NCBI GenBank assembly: GCA_000701625.1
Contig: JNJK01000013.1
Location: 43,717 to 107,716 of the forward strand
DNA: 64,000 bases
Origin: Lachnospiraceae bacterium MC2017
Lineage (GTDB): Bacteria > Bacillota > Clostridia > Lachnospirales > Lachnospiraceae
Direction of reading: 5' to 3'
Shown: positions 27,237-36,627 of the stretch, one piece after another
How positions within the stretch are numbered: the stretch's first letter is position 1
Layout of the letters: each line of letters begins with the position of its first letter
The notes under the pieces: model-generated
The model's input: only the letters and a program-made list of their open reading frames with translations
What the model was told of the DNA's origin: nothing
The model's database searches: none
Made by a program: the position numbers and the translations under genes

Positions 27237-28175
27237 ATGAAGATCACATCAGACAAAGCTGCACTTTGGACAAAAACGCCCGTTATACTCGCCGCTGCAT
27301 TCTTTGCGACATTCCTGTGGGGCTCTGCTTTTCCCAGCATAAAAGTCGGCTATTCTCTCATGAATATTGCCTCAGGAGACAGCGCTTCTCAAATGCTATT
27401 TGCAGGCATCCGCTTCTTCTTTGCAGGTATAATGGTACTCCTCTTTGGAAGCTTCCGTCAAAGATCGCCACTGCTTATAAAGCCTACTTCACTTAAATAC
27501 GTCATCATCCTTATGATGACCCAGACCGTTGGACAGTACTTTTTCTTTTATATAGGACTTGCACATGCGTCAGGCGTTGCCAGCTCCATAATAGAGGCTT
27601 CTGCCACTTTCTTTACCCTTTTGGCTGCTGCCTTATTATTTCACTTTGAAAAACTGACGCTTACAAAGGTGCTCGGATGTGTGCTTGGTTTTGCCGGAGT
27701 AATAATCGTGCAGATCCCAGGACAGGATACAGGAACTCTGTCTCTAACCGGCGAAGGCTTTATCCTTATTTCCACACTGATGGCATCCGCTGCCGCGAAT
27801 TTTATAAAAATCTTTTCCAAAGACAAAAATGCTGTCGCACTAAGCGGCTGGCAGTTTACAGGCGGTGGGCTGATAATGGCACTTTTTGGTTTCCTTGCAG
27901 GAGGTCATCTGGAGCTTAATACGCCACATGCCATCCTGCTGCTATCTTACATGGCATTTATCTCTGCCGCAGCCTACACCCTATGGGGACTGCTCTTAAG
28001 TCACAATGATGTAAGCCGGATCGCAGTCTTTGGTTTTATCAATCCACTGGTAGGTGTACTGCTGTCTGCACTGCTCCTTCATGAGCAAAATGAAGCTTTC
28101 AGCATCTACGGAATACTTGCCCTCATACTCGTATGCATCGGCATAATAACTGTATTTCGTAAGCCAAAGTCATAA
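27237..28175 (+). CDS. DMT-superfamily transporter (EamA type)
   Basis: 312 residues with ten predicted membrane helices in two EamA repeats (LWGSAFPSIKVG in the first, AAYTLWGLLLSHNDVSR in the second). Such proteins export amino acids or other metabolites. I start at MKITSDKA, since GGAAAGG lies 8 bases upstream; the longer frame from 27120 adds a polar stretch without a site. Substrate unknown. Confidence 0.9.
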   Translation: MKITSDKAALWTKTPVILAAAFFATFLWGSAFPSIKVGYSLMNIASGDSASQMLFAGIRFFFAGIMVLLFGSFRQRSPLLIKPTSLKYVIILMMTQTVGQYFFFYIGLAHASGVASSIIEASATFFTLLAAALLFHFEKLTLTKVLGCVLGFAGVIIVQIPGQDTGTLSLTGEGFILISTLMASAAANFIKIFSKDKNAVALSGWQFTGGGLIMALFGFLAGGHLELNTPHAILLLSYMAFISAAAYTLWGLLLSHNDVSRIAVFGFINPLVGVLLSALLLHEQNEAFSIYGILALILVCIGIITVFRKPKS

Positions 28176-28221
28176 CAGAATTAAGTACAAATAGAAATTT
28201 AAACGAATTTTTCTATAATTC

Positions 28222-28256
28222 AAAAAACCCGGACCGATTTCTCAGTCCGGGTTTTT
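28222..28256. terminator. Bidirectional terminator, DMT transporter / fba
   Basis: AAAAACCCGGAC/GTCCGGGTTTTT, 12-bp stem, T-tract on both strands. Confidence 0.92.
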
Positions 28257-28291
28257 CTATATCCGTATGAATACGAGTTTTGAGCTTAGAC

Positions 28292-29155
28292 TCAAGCCTT
28301 TCCAACAGATCCGAAAAGCTCCATCTTCTCCTTAACCTTTGCCTTGATAGCCTCAAAGCCAGGTGCAAGAAGCTTACGAGGATCAAATCCCTTGCCCTCA
28401 AGGTCCTTACCAGCCTCAACATACTTACGAGTAGCCTCAGCGAATACAAGCTGGCACTCTGTGTTTACGTTGATCTTGGATACACCAAGGCTGATAGCCT
28501 TCTTGATCTGATCATCCGGGATACCTGTACCACCGTGAAGAACGAGAGGCATAGCACCAGTCTTAGCCTGGATGTTGTCAAGAACGTCAAAACGAAGTCC
28601 AGCCCAGTCAGCAGGATACTTACCGTGGATGTTGCCGATACCTGCAGCGAGCATATCAACGCCAAGATCAGCTACTCTCTTGCACTCTTCAGGATCAGCG
28701 CACTCGCCGGCACTTACAACACCGTCTTCTTCTCCGCCGATTCCGCCAACCTCAGCCTCGATAGAAAGACCAAGCTTGTGAGCAACGTGTACGAGCTCAG
28801 TTGTCTTCTCAACGTTCTCCTCGATATCGTAGTGAGATCCGTCGAACATGATGGAAGTAAATCCAGCCTTTACACAGTCATAACAGTTATCATATGTACC
28901 ATGATCAAGGTGAAGAGCAACCGGAACAGTGATTCCGAGGCTCTCATCCATAGCCTTAACCATTGCTGCTACTGTGCTGAAACCTGTCATATACTTACCA
29001 GCACCAGCGGATACACCAAGGATAACAGGGCTCTTGAGCTCCTCTGCTGTCAGCAGAATAGCCTTTGTCCACTCAAGGTTGTTGATGTTGAACTGACCTA
29101 CTGCATAGTGGCCTTCCTTTGCTTTTTTAAGCATTTCTGTTGCAGATACTAACAT
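28292..29155 (-). CDS. fba: Class II fructose-1,6-bisphosphate aldolase
   Basis: 287 residues. Zinc- and substrate-binding motifs: HLDHGTYDNCYDCVKAGF, FDGSHYDIEENV, EAEVGGIGGEED, IGNIHGKYP and LHGGTGIPDDQIKKAI, then KINVNTECQ. It cleaves fructose 1,6-bisphosphate into DHAP and glyceraldehyde 3-phosphate. ATG at 29155 with GGAGTG upstream. Single gene, likely highly expressed, with a promoter at 29235-29262. Confidence 0.96.
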   Translation of the reverse strand: MLVSATEMLKKAKEGHYAVGQFNINNLEWTKAILLTAEELKSPVILGVSAGAGKYMTGFSTVAAMVKAMDESLGITVPVALHLDHGTYDNCYDCVKAGFTSIMFDGSHYDIEENVEKTTELVHVAHKLGLSIEAEVGGIGGEEDGVVSAGECADPEECKRVADLGVDMLAAGIGNIHGKYPADWAGLRFDVLDNIQAKTGAMPLVLHGGTGIPDDQIKKAISLGVSKINVNTECQLVFAEATRKYVEAGKDLEGKGFDPRKLLAPGFEAIKAKVKEKMELFGSVGKA

Positions 29156-29234
29156 TTTCTTACACTCCTATACTTGAACTTGTGTTTGATGAAAAGATGA
29201 AAAACTCACATTTCTTTTCACAGGGTTCAAAGAC

Positions 29235-29262
29235 ATTATAAAACGTCAACGCTAAAAAACAA
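29235..29262 (-). promoter_or_regulatory. Promoter of fba
   Basis: TTGTTT-16-TATAAT on the minus strand, leader of about 75 bases. Confidence 0.5.
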
Positions 29263-29419
29263 AGTTAAATTTTTAACCTTTTCTATTTAACATTCCACTC
29301 TCTTTCATCCGATATACATTTAGTAGTACTTTTACAGGCATGACATCGTTAGTTACATCGCCTGCCCATGAAAATGAAGTAAAGGACAAAAGTACCTTCA
29401 GCAAAGGAGGGAAAAGCTA

Positions 29420-30289
29420 ATGGACATAAGCAATTTTCGTTTTGATGGATCAGAAAAATGTAAACTTCAGGATATCCCGACGGATAGTAGAAACGCAGTC
29501 GGGGCCAAAAAAGATATCTTAAAAAAATACGAGAAAAATCTTATTCTTCTGGACGAACTCCAGCATACATTTTATTCATACAGAAAAGAGGGACTTATTA
29601 TCGTCCTTCAGGCCATGGATGCCGCCGGAAAAGATTCACTTATCAGGCACGTTGCATCCTCCATGAATCCTCAGGGGGTTTCCGTATGCTGCCTAAAGCG
29701 CCCCTCACCAGAAGAACTCGAGCATGACTATCTCTGGCGCATCAATAATGCTCTGCCCAGACGCGGCGAGATAACTATTTATAACAGGAGTTATTATGAA
29801 GATATCGTAACTGTAGCTGTGAAACACCTGATGAAAACCTTCCCCATGGCAGACAGAGTCATAAACATAAACGAGAATAAATTTATCTCAAAACGTATAG
29901 ATCAGATAAAACATTACGAGGAATATCTATATGAAAACAGTTACCGGATCATAAAAGTTTTCCTGCATCTTTCAAAAGAAACACAGAAGAAACGGCTTCT
30001 CGAACGGATAGACCTGAAAGAAAAGAACTGGAAATTTGAAAAAGCAGATCTCGACGAGAGAAAGGTTTTTGATACTTACCTCGAAAAATATGAACATGTG
30101 ATCAATAAAACCGCCACTGAAGATAGTCCCTGGTTTGTCATACCGGCAGATAACAAATGGTATACCCGCTACATTTTTTCGGAGATTTTGATCGACTCCT
30201 TTAAGAAAATCGGCGCCTCACCGCCAACACTTTCTGCTGAGGAGACTGCTAACCTGCAAACCTATCGTGATCTCCTTGAAAACGAATAA
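29420..30289 (+). CDS. Polyphosphate kinase 2 family protein
   Basis: 289 residues. PPK2 core: Walker A VLQAMDAAGKDSLIRHV, the lid region SVCCLKRPSPEELEHDYLWR and Walker B-like ITIYNRSYYEDIVT. PPK2 enzymes move phosphate between polyphosphate and (d)NDP or NMP. It is single-domain; the subclass cannot be set without alignment. ATG follows AAAGGAGGG. A terminator follows at 30305-30340. Confidence 0.92.
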   Translation: MDISNFRFDGSEKCKLQDIPTDSRNAVGAKKDILKKYEKNLILLDELQHTFYSYRKEGLIIVLQAMDAAGKDSLIRHVASSMNPQGVSVCCLKRPSPEELEHDYLWRINNALPRRGEITIYNRSYYEDIVTVAVKHLMKTFPMADRVININENKFISKRIDQIKHYEEYLYENSYRIIKVFLHLSKETQKKRLLERIDLKEKNWKFEKADLDERKVFDTYLEKYEHVINKTATEDSPWFVIPADNKWYTRYIFSEILIDSFKKIGASPPTLSAEETANLQTYRDLLENE

Positions 30290-30304
30290 ATTGCACCTAT
30301 TACA

Positions 30305-30340
30305 AAAGCCTCGCCGGTAGCGATCCGACGAGGCTTTATT
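30305..30340 (+). terminator. Terminator after ppk2-like gene
   Basis: AAAGCCTCG/CGAGGCTTT stem followed by ATTCTT; moderate T-tract. Confidence 0.75.
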
Positions 30341-30345
30341 CTTAA

Positions 30346-31065
30346 TCAAAGACTGAATGTATCATCTTGGCTTTTTGAATTATCTGTTTCATTATTATAG
30401 GAACTATCAGTATTCACGCTGCCATTCTCATTATATGATGTATATCCATTTCTCTGACCATAGCCCTGATTCTGTGTATTATATCCACTATTATACTGAT
30501 TGAAATCACGTGAATTATAGATGTTGGCTCCGGTTCTGTTGTTAAAATCCCCATATCCTCCGTTATACAGATATTTCTTACTAAATCCCAGGATCAACCA
30601 TGCCACATACGGAAACATGATGACCAGGATCAGAAATACTGTAGGTGCATCATAAGATTTCATAAGGTTATAATGAAGGATGATTTCCATGATCTTTTCC
30701 GCAGCCACAAGCATTATAGTTGCTATACCTGAAATGATCATGATGACCAGTGCAAATACATTCACATCTTCATAATTCACGGTATTAACGCCTATAACAA
30801 TTGCAGAGCATACAAATGCTGTAATAACCACTACCGATATTACCTGAATGATGATCAGTATCTTTGCCAGCTTTTCTTTTTTTGCGATCTGTCCGATAAC
30901 AAACGTATTGTAATATGGGATGATACACTTCCAGCCCTCAACTCCTGCCTTGGAAAACATATTCCAAAGACCGATGTATGCCAAGATCATTGTTACAAAG
31001 CTCACCATTAGCTGTATTCCATTTGTCATAAGTGACATGCTGTCTGATAATGATGTGTAATCCAT
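30346..31065 (-). CDS. DUF5684-type membrane protein (paralogue 1)
   Basis: 239 residues. About five membrane helices with the shared motif IGLWNMFSKAGVEGWKCIIPYYN and FVIGQIAKKEKLAKI, then VFLILVIMFPYVAWLILGFS near residue 160. The C-terminal tail is rich in Asn/Tyr/Gly/Ser and likely disordered. Function unknown. ATG at 31065 follows GGAGGAG. It is a tandem duplicate of the next gene. Confidence 0.75.
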   Translation of the reverse strand: MDYTSLSDSMSLMTNGIQLMVSFVTMILAYIGLWNMFSKAGVEGWKCIIPYYNTFVIGQIAKKEKLAKILIIIQVISVVVITAFVCSAIVIGVNTVNYEDVNVFALVIMIISGIATIMLVAAEKIMEIILHYNLMKSYDAPTVFLILVIMFPYVAWLILGFSKKYLYNGGYGDFNNRTGANIYNSRDFNQYNSGYNTQNQGYGQRNGYTSYNENGSVNTDSSYNNETDNSKSQDDTFSL

Positions 31066-31137
31066 AATATTCTCCTCCATTAATTCTAGTATACTGACAC
31101 GTTGATAATCAGACTAAATGTTGACGGACACCCGTTT

Positions 31138-31698
31138 TCATATCTTTCCTGTGCGCCAGTACGAATTCACATAGTTTGGATTATATAATCCGCGATACGG
31201 ATACTTCTCACTTAATCCCAGTATCATCCATGCAATTGCCGGCAAGAAAAAAGTCAAAAGCAAAAATCCTGTAGGCGCGCCGTATGACTTTATTATATAG
31301 TAATCAAGCATGGTCCTTAGAATTTTTTTGATAACGATAGATATAAATGTTATCAGTGCCCCAATCGTAATCCCTAATGCCACCGCTGATGTCATATCAT
31401 CCTTAAAAAACAGATTATTGGATGTTCTGATAAACTCATATACCACTACCGGAAGAACAATCATCATAATCAGATCGATCGCTATTATAATCTTTGAAAG
31501 TTTTTCCTTTCCACATATCTCTCCCATAATATATACATTATAAAATGGAACAAGACATCTCCATCCATCTTCTCCGGCTTTTTCAAACATGTGCCACAAC
31601 CCTATATAGTTCATGAGCAATAGCACAATACTTATAAAACCTCCCATACTATTTGTCATACCAATTAATAAACTTAAAAAAATAAACGGTGTCTTCAT
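31138..31698 (-). CDS. DUF5684-type membrane protein (paralogue 2)
   Basis: 186 residues. Same plan as the neighbour (IGLWHMFEKAGEDGWRCLVP, YNVYIMGEICGKEKLSKI, then FLLLTFFLPAIAWMILGLSE) but lacks the low-complexity tail. It is transcribed first, with GGAGGG before the ATG. The pair probably arose by duplication. No function assigned. Confidence 0.72.
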   Translation of the reverse strand: MKTPFIFLSLLIGMTNSMGGFISIVLLLMNYIGLWHMFEKAGEDGWRCLVPFYNVYIMGEICGKEKLSKIIIAIDLIMMIVLPVVVYEFIRTSNNLFFKDDMTSAVALGITIGALITFISIVIKKILRTMLDYYIIKSYGAPTGFLLLTFFLPAIAWMILGLSEKYPYRGLYNPNYVNSYWRTGKI

Positions 31699-31963
31699 TT
31701 GCCCTCCAAATCGACATATTCGAATTAATCTCCCTTAGATACTACTCTGCCCCGCCATATAAAAACTGATAGATAAAGCATATCTCTGAAATGTCGCGCA
31801 TTAAACCGGCATTTGATCAAGATATATACTCCTATCCTGCGATTATGGCACAATAAATATCTCATAACTGCTTAACTATCGTAGCATAAAATCATCCGTT
31901 ATTTTCTTAAGTTATTTTTAAGAACAGCTTTATCCACCATGCTAATACCCAAAAAGACTTTTC

Positions 31964-32536
31964 TTAAATCTGCGATATTATCCCTGATGCCAACATTTCA
32001 TTACCATCCTGAATCAGTTTTTCCTGAAAAGTTCTCCAATCAAACGAAGATGAAAACTTATCAATACTCTTCTCCGCAAAATCTACTCCTGCATTAACAA
32101 GAATCCTTCTAATATCTTCCCTGACCCATTTTATCTCACATAATTCATCATTTTTAGGAAGTTCCAGCACAACTTCAATATCCGCCGGAAGCCAGTCCAC
32201 GGCATACGGAAGTCTTGAGTCCATTTCCAGCCATTTCGACGATTCATGCTCCAAAAGTGTAAGCTCACCCTTTATAACAGAACACATAAATGCATGCATT
32301 GTTATATGAAATGAAGGATAATCCGTTTCAACGGTTTTTATCAAATCTCCAACATATATTTCTGTATCAAGTTCCTCTTTTATCTCCCTCGCAAGTGCTG
32401 CCTTTGGATTTTCCCCCTGTTCGACCTTTCCACCCGGAAATTCCCATCTATCCTTAAACTCTCCATATCCTCTCTGGGTTGCAAATATTTTTCCATCTTT
32501 TTCGATCACAGCACAAACTACTTCAATATTTTTCAT
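31964..32536 (-). CDS. Nudix hydrolase (MutT-like) with C-terminal extension
   Basis: 190 residues. Nudix box GGKVEQGENPKAALAREIKE, then EL, near residues 35-57, in the order expected for (deoxy)nucleoside triphosphate pyrophosphohydrolases such as 8-oxo-dGTPases (CAVIEKDGKIFATQRGYGEF start). Residues after ~130 form an extra alpha-helical tail. In related genomes a MutT-like domain is often next to or fused with the DUF3427 helicase that precedes it here by 11 bases, so the two were one functional unit before the helicase lost its 5' end. Confidence 0.88.
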   Translation of the reverse strand: MKNIEVVCAVIEKDGKIFATQRGYGEFKDRWEFPGGKVEQGENPKAALAREIKEELDTEIYVGDLIKTVETDYPSFHITMHAFMCSVIKGELTLLEHESSKWLEMDSRLPYAVDWLPADIEVVLELPKNDELCEIKWVREDIRRILVNAGVDFAEKSIDKFSSSFDWRTFQEKLIQDGNEMLASGIISQI

Positions 32537-32547
32537 TTCGCATCTTC

Positions 32548-33729
32548 CTAATCTGTAATATAGTCGTAGAGATCGTCCCTGACAGGGCAGTCAAGATGGT
32601 ACTTGATTTCAAACGCATCATCCATCTTTGTATTTCCATCTTTATCGATAACTGGCATTTTTATTGGTGTCGGTTCATCATGCGCCGTTATCTCACCCAG
32701 AAAATAGAATTCCTTCGCCTCGTGATCATCCTTATTCTTTCTCACAAAAAGGTAAATTTTATTATCCTTATCCTGCGCTGTTCTTTTATAAAAATGATCC
32801 GCATCCGAAGATGTAATCTTTCTCGGATGTTTTGATAACGCGATCAGCTCATCCGGCGCCACAAAACGATCCTCATATGCAATCGCATCCTCAGATTTAT
32901 CATAGTTTATAAATACAGGCAGCGTTTTCGCAGCATCTATAGACTCAAAAATCCTTTTTCTCGATATTTCATCAAAATGGATCGAAGAACTACCGGGAAT
33001 GATCCTCGTTCCATCAGCCACATAACGACGCATGTTATCTTTGTTATACGAACGGTCTCCGGACAGTGCTATTGGAATCATGTAATTATTTGCATAATTT
33101 CCGATAAAATCAAGTATCACCACGTATTCTTTATCTTCTGCTTTACGGAGACCTCGCCCAAGCTGCTGAATAAACACGATCAGACTCTCAGTTGGACGAA
33201 GCATGATAACCTGATTTACCTCAGGTATATCTACACCTTCATTAAAGATATCGACCGTAAAAATATAGTCAAGTGAATCATTCCTGTCATCACTTGTTAG
33301 TCTGTCTATCAGTTCTTCTCTCTTACTTTGAGAATCATCTCCTGACAGAAACTCCGTCCTGTCAGGGCTCGCCGTCATTCCGAGCCACATCTTGGGCTTA
33401 AAATACGACATTATCTTTTGATAACTGGATGCTCCAGCCCTGTGAACTTCGTCTATTACGATAATCTCAAACTCCTCAGGCTTATATTCCGCAAGTGTTT
33501 CATCTTTTGCCATCATATTCATAGTAGAAAAAACAATGTCGGCATGATAATCCTTAGAATCACCGGAAAGAAGTCCGTACTTCTTATTAACTCCAAAAAC
33601 TCTTTTATAGCTTTTCAATGCCTGTTTGGCAATCTGTTCTCTATGAACTATAAACAAAATTTTGTCAGGATTCTGATCTCTTAACGCAAATGCCGAAGCA
33701 TAGGTTTTTCCCGTACCCGCTCGTGTCAA
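32548..33729 (-). pseudogene. 5'-truncated DEAD/DEAH helicase with DUF3427 domain
   Basis: 393 codons that begin inside the Walker A motif (TRAGTGKT). They contain the DEVH box (IVIDEVHRAG), the motif III-like TASPDRTE, a helicase C domain (FNEGVDIPEVNQ, IQQLGRGLRKA) and a DUF3427-like end (FYFLGEITAHDEPTP). Full-length relatives have several hundred extra N-terminal residues (often a PLD nuclease domain). None is present here, nor any ribosome binding site at the TTG start. The frame is open back to 33768, and one base less in the A7 run at 33749-33760 would fuse it to the preceding gene. It appears cut at the left edge of the ubiquitin-like island. Confidence 0.7.
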
Positions 33730-33748
33730 GAGTGTGACATAATCTTTT

Positions 33749-34552
33749 TCAACTTTTTTTGTATATCTGGGTTAATTCCGGCCAGTAGTCCTTTAACTCC
33801 GGAATCTGCACCTGTGCTGCATATATCATTTGGATTGCCAAACATTTCACAGGTGTCCATCTATCCTCAGATGCATCATTCAATATTTTCACCAAAGGAG
33901 CAATTTCTATATCTATATGTGCACCTCGCTTATCTGCCATATGTTTTATGAAATCATACAACGTCAAATCATAGTATCCCGCAAGCTTTAGAATCCTAAA
34001 TATTTCTTCAAGAACATGGTTATCATCGCAATCCTTGATTACATAACAGGGATTGTCCTCGTTCTCATATTTTAAGAATGCATATGTCATCAAAGAGTCG
34101 AGTAGATTCTTATCAGTCTTATTTAACTTATTTCGAATAACGTTATATGTTTCTTCATTTATCGCATAAGGCAGATCCGAAACGCCCTTGTCAAAATATG
34201 CTATCTTTTGTTTCTGCCAATCAGACAATGCTATCCAGTTGTTTTCGTTTATTTCATAGGGCGGGAGAATCATTTTTAGTTTGTCTTCACTCTCAAATGA
34301 GATTCCTGACAAAGGTGGCATCTTAAAAGAGGGTTCCAACTTTATCAAAAGAGAACTCTTTTCGCATAGCATTTTTCTTAAAGTCACAACAATAATTCGA
34401 TCAGACAGTTCTTTTGACGCATTCTTGTTGTCTTTTTGTGATAGTCCTAACTGAATGATATCAAATTCTGTCTTAACCTCTTCAATCATTCCATTTCTTG
34501 AAAGGTTAAACTCCGTCAAAAAGTTCAATTCAGGTTTATACGCTTTATCCAT
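33749..34552 (-). CDS. Unknown protein, last gene of the ubiquitin-like operon
   Basis: 267 residues, soluble, no signal or membrane segment. I do not recognise a domain. The first ~120 residues look alpha/beta (IIQLGLSQKDNKNASKEL, LLIKLEPSFKMPPLSGI); the rest is mostly helical (ALSDWQKQKIAYFDK, PLVKILNDASEDRWTPVK). The ATG follows GGAGGAG, 50 bp after the second JAB gene, so it belongs to the operon. It could be a substrate, regulator or effector of the pathway. Its stop lies in an A7 tract where a single-base slip would run into the helicase remnant. Confidence 0.65.
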   Translation of the reverse strand: MDKAYKPELNFLTEFNLSRNGMIEEVKTEFDIIQLGLSQKDNKNASKELSDRIIVVTLRKMLCEKSSLLIKLEPSFKMPPLSGISFESEDKLKMILPPYEINENNWIALSDWQKQKIAYFDKGVSDLPYAINEETYNVIRNKLNKTDKNLLDSLMTYAFLKYENEDNPCYVIKDCDDNHVLEEIFRILKLAGYYDLTLYDFIKHMADKRGAHIDIEIAPLVKILNDASEDRWTPVKCLAIQMIYAAQVQIPELKDYWPELTQIYKKS

Positions 34553-34602
34553 CTACTCCTCCATATGCAAATACAGAGCAGCTTCCGCCGCCCTGTTGAT
34601 AA

Positions 34603-35751
34603 TTAATCGCTTATCGGAAGCAATATAGTTTGGCCGATGAATATTTCATTCGGATTATCTATACCGTTCAATGATAAGATTATTCTGTATGTGGAACTAT
34701 AATCTATTCCCTTTTCATTGCAAATAGCCACAAGAGAATCTCCACTTTTAACAATATATGGTCTAAGAGTTACAGTATCATAAGGTTCTTTATGAGATGA
34801 TTCTTCGTTTATATCGGTTCCATCTTCAGAAGCCTTCTCTTCATTGTTTTCATCTATATGGACAGGTTCTTCAATAGTATCAGTATCTGTTTCTTCGGGA
34901 TCGTTCATCTCAGCAATATTGCTTTGATTAATGCTTTCCTTAACAGATGATAATTCATTAGCCTGCTCAGCAATCATCATTCTTTGATCCGTTATTTGTT
35001 CTTCAAGTATTTTTTGCTTTTCTAGCTGTCTGTTATATTTTGTTGACAGCCCATATACAGACCAAATCAAAAATATCGTCAGCGCAGATAGAATACCTAT
35101 CGCTATTGGTTGGATCATATTCTTATTCTTATTTACCGTACTGTCATTTGTTAGAGAATCGGAGATCTTAGTCTTAGGTGGGTCAATCTTTATTTTCTCT
35201 CCAATGTCATCATATATATAATACCCATTAAGTTTCTCAACCTTACCATTCTTCCACTGAAAAAAACCGCGAAGATGCTGCACGGGGTCAATAACATACG
35301 CTACCTGAAATGGAGTATTAAAGAAGTTTTCTTGAATAAACATGTCATAGTTCGACAAGAATATCCCATATCCAGGATGAGTATGCTGCCATCCCACAAT
35401 TCTCTTGTCAGGATATTTTTCTTCATGTTCCCTATGAACATAATCCCATGTTTCATGGGTAAATGTTAAAGTTGAAGCAGATGCATCTGTATACTTGGCA
35501 TAAATAAAATCTGATATAACCACATGCATCTTTCCTAGATCTTCCGAATAATCGCCCAAAATTATTGTACCCAACTCATGAGCTGTATCCGATGATGCAT
35601 ACTTTTCCAATTCTTTATATACATTCTGCTTGATATACACCTTTACATCATCATTTTCGATTTCACCTATTGTAAGAAAATTAAGTGGAAGTTGCACAGG
35701 TTTATTGTTATCTGATGATTCTGAAATAATCTCAATATCAAAGTCTTCCAA
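34603..35751 (-). CDS. JAB/MPN+ deubiquitinase-like protease, membrane-anchored, with LysM
   Basis: 382 residues. Residues ~30-200 are a JAB metalloprotease domain with complete JAMM ligands: Glu59, His123 and His125 in WQHTHP, Ser133 and Asp136 in FLSNYD. A membrane helix (residues ~212-235), a coiled coil (LEEQITDQRMMIAEQANELS) and an acidic linker follow, then a C-terminal LysM (VKSGDSLVAICNEKG...NEIFIGQTILLP) that binds peptidoglycan in other proteins. Likely topology is protease inside, LysM in the wall. The start is TTG, 7 bases after GGGAGAG. The family cleaves isopeptide or C-terminal Ubl bonds. It is similar to the JAB two genes upstream. Confidence 0.88.
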   Translation of the reverse strand: MEDFDIEIISESSDNNKPVQLPLNFLTIGEIENDDVKVYIKQNVYKELEKYASSDTAHELGTIILGDYSEDLGKMHVVISDFIYAKYTDASASTLTFTHETWDYVHREHEEKYPDKRIVGWQHTHPGYGIFLSNYDMFIQENFFNTPFQVAYVIDPVQHLRGFFQWKNGKVEKLNGYYIYDDIGEKIKIDPPKTKISDSLTNDSTVNKNKNMIQPIAIGILSALTIFLIWSVYGLSTKYNRQLEKQKILEEQITDQRMMIAEQANELSSVKESINQSNIAEMNDPEETDTDTIEEPVHIDENNEEKASEDGTDINEESSHKEPYDTVTLRPYIVKSGDSLVAICNEKGIDYSSTYRIILSLNGIDNPNEIFIGQTILLPISD

Positions 35752-35766
35752 ACCGCATCTCTCCCT

Positions 35767-36627
35767 TTAGACAAACAATATAACGCATACCAATACATAA
35801 ATAACAGCTGCCACCGCTGGTATGGTGGCATTAGTGTCACCCTTTTGCTCTAAATACGCTGCTTTTTGAGTGCCGGATAGACTTTTCCCTTTAGCAATTC
35901 TCTGTTCCAAATCATACATATAAAAATAATTTGCAAATATACCAACCAAAACAGCGACTGCTATGGCTAAGATTCCAGATACTGCACCGCCAATAATTGC
36001 AAGGATGAAGTCTATGCCCAGAATTACAGCCCCAGGTATATACATCTTTCTATACATGCACCAAAACGGGGATATAAGAAATGCAAATGTATTCCATGAA
36101 TTATATTTATTCTGGCTTTTCAGCGTTGAAAATTCATTCAAATAATATTCTTTTTTGCTTCCTATGTAATCTCCTAGTTCCGGATCCAGATAGTCATTTG
36201 TTTTATAATCATTCATGACTGTTTTTATCTCAGAAGATAATTTAGAGGTAACCTCTGTTACCCTCTGAGAATACGTATTCTGTGAAGCATTTTGTTGTGA
36301 AGCAACAACTTGTGCTCCGCATTTACTGCAAAAAGCCATCCCCTCTGTCAACTGAGCTCCACACTTACTACAAAATGCAGGCTGCTCCGAATCTTTAACA
36401 CTTACTGCATCCCTTACCTCATACTTAGGGGCTGAGCTTATACTCGTGTCAACTTCAAAATCAATTCCCTGAATCGTCCCTTGACACCCAAATGTCGTAC
36501 ATCCTTTATTCTCAATCCAACAATCTTTGTGATGGGGCATATCGCAGTCACTACATACTACTATCTCATCATTTTCAGTAAATGGAGATTTGCAGTATGG
36601 ACATATCTTACCAATATACTTATTCAT
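35767..36627 (-). CDS. Prokaryotic RING-finger (E3-like) membrane protein with zinc ribbons
   Basis: 286 residues. The N-terminus has the prokaryotic RING family 1 pattern: CPYC (9,12), CSDC (25,28), PHHKDCW (His32/33, Cys36), GCTTFGC (43,48), which fits a binuclear treble-clef. A second double-CxxC zinc ribbon (FCSKCG...FCSKCG) lies near 83-105. The C-terminal half (SWNTFAFLISPFWCMYRKMY onward) resembles DUF2628-like membrane domains with about four helices. With E1, E2 and Ubl in the same operon it is the natural E3 candidate. The ATG overlaps the upstream stop (ATGA). Confidence 0.8.
   Translation of the reverse strand: MNKYIGKICPYCKSPFTENDEIVVCSDCDMPHHKDCWIENKGCTTFGCQGTIQGIDFEVDTSISSAPKYEVRDAVSVKDSEQPAFCSKCGAQLTEGMAFCSKCGAQVVASQQNASQNTYSQRVTEVTSKLSSEIKTVMNDYKTNDYLDPELGDYIGSKKEYYLNEFSTLKSQNKYNSWNTFAFLISPFWCMYRKMYIPGAVILGIDFILAIIGGAVSGILAIAVAVLVGIFANYFYMYDLEQRIAKGKSLSGTQKAAYLEQKGDTNATIPAVAAVIYVLVCVILFV

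Noticed and set aside
28280..29152. Long plus-strand open frame (290 codons) opposite the aldolase
   Set aside because: It is the antisense shadow of fba; the encoded sequence has no family signal, while the minus strand gives a perfect class II aldolase.
33740..33765. Programmed -1 frameshift on the A7 run
   Set aside because: A -1 shift leads to a stop after nine codons; only a +1 shift or one-base deletion reaches the helicase frame, so a mutation or insertion junction is more likely.
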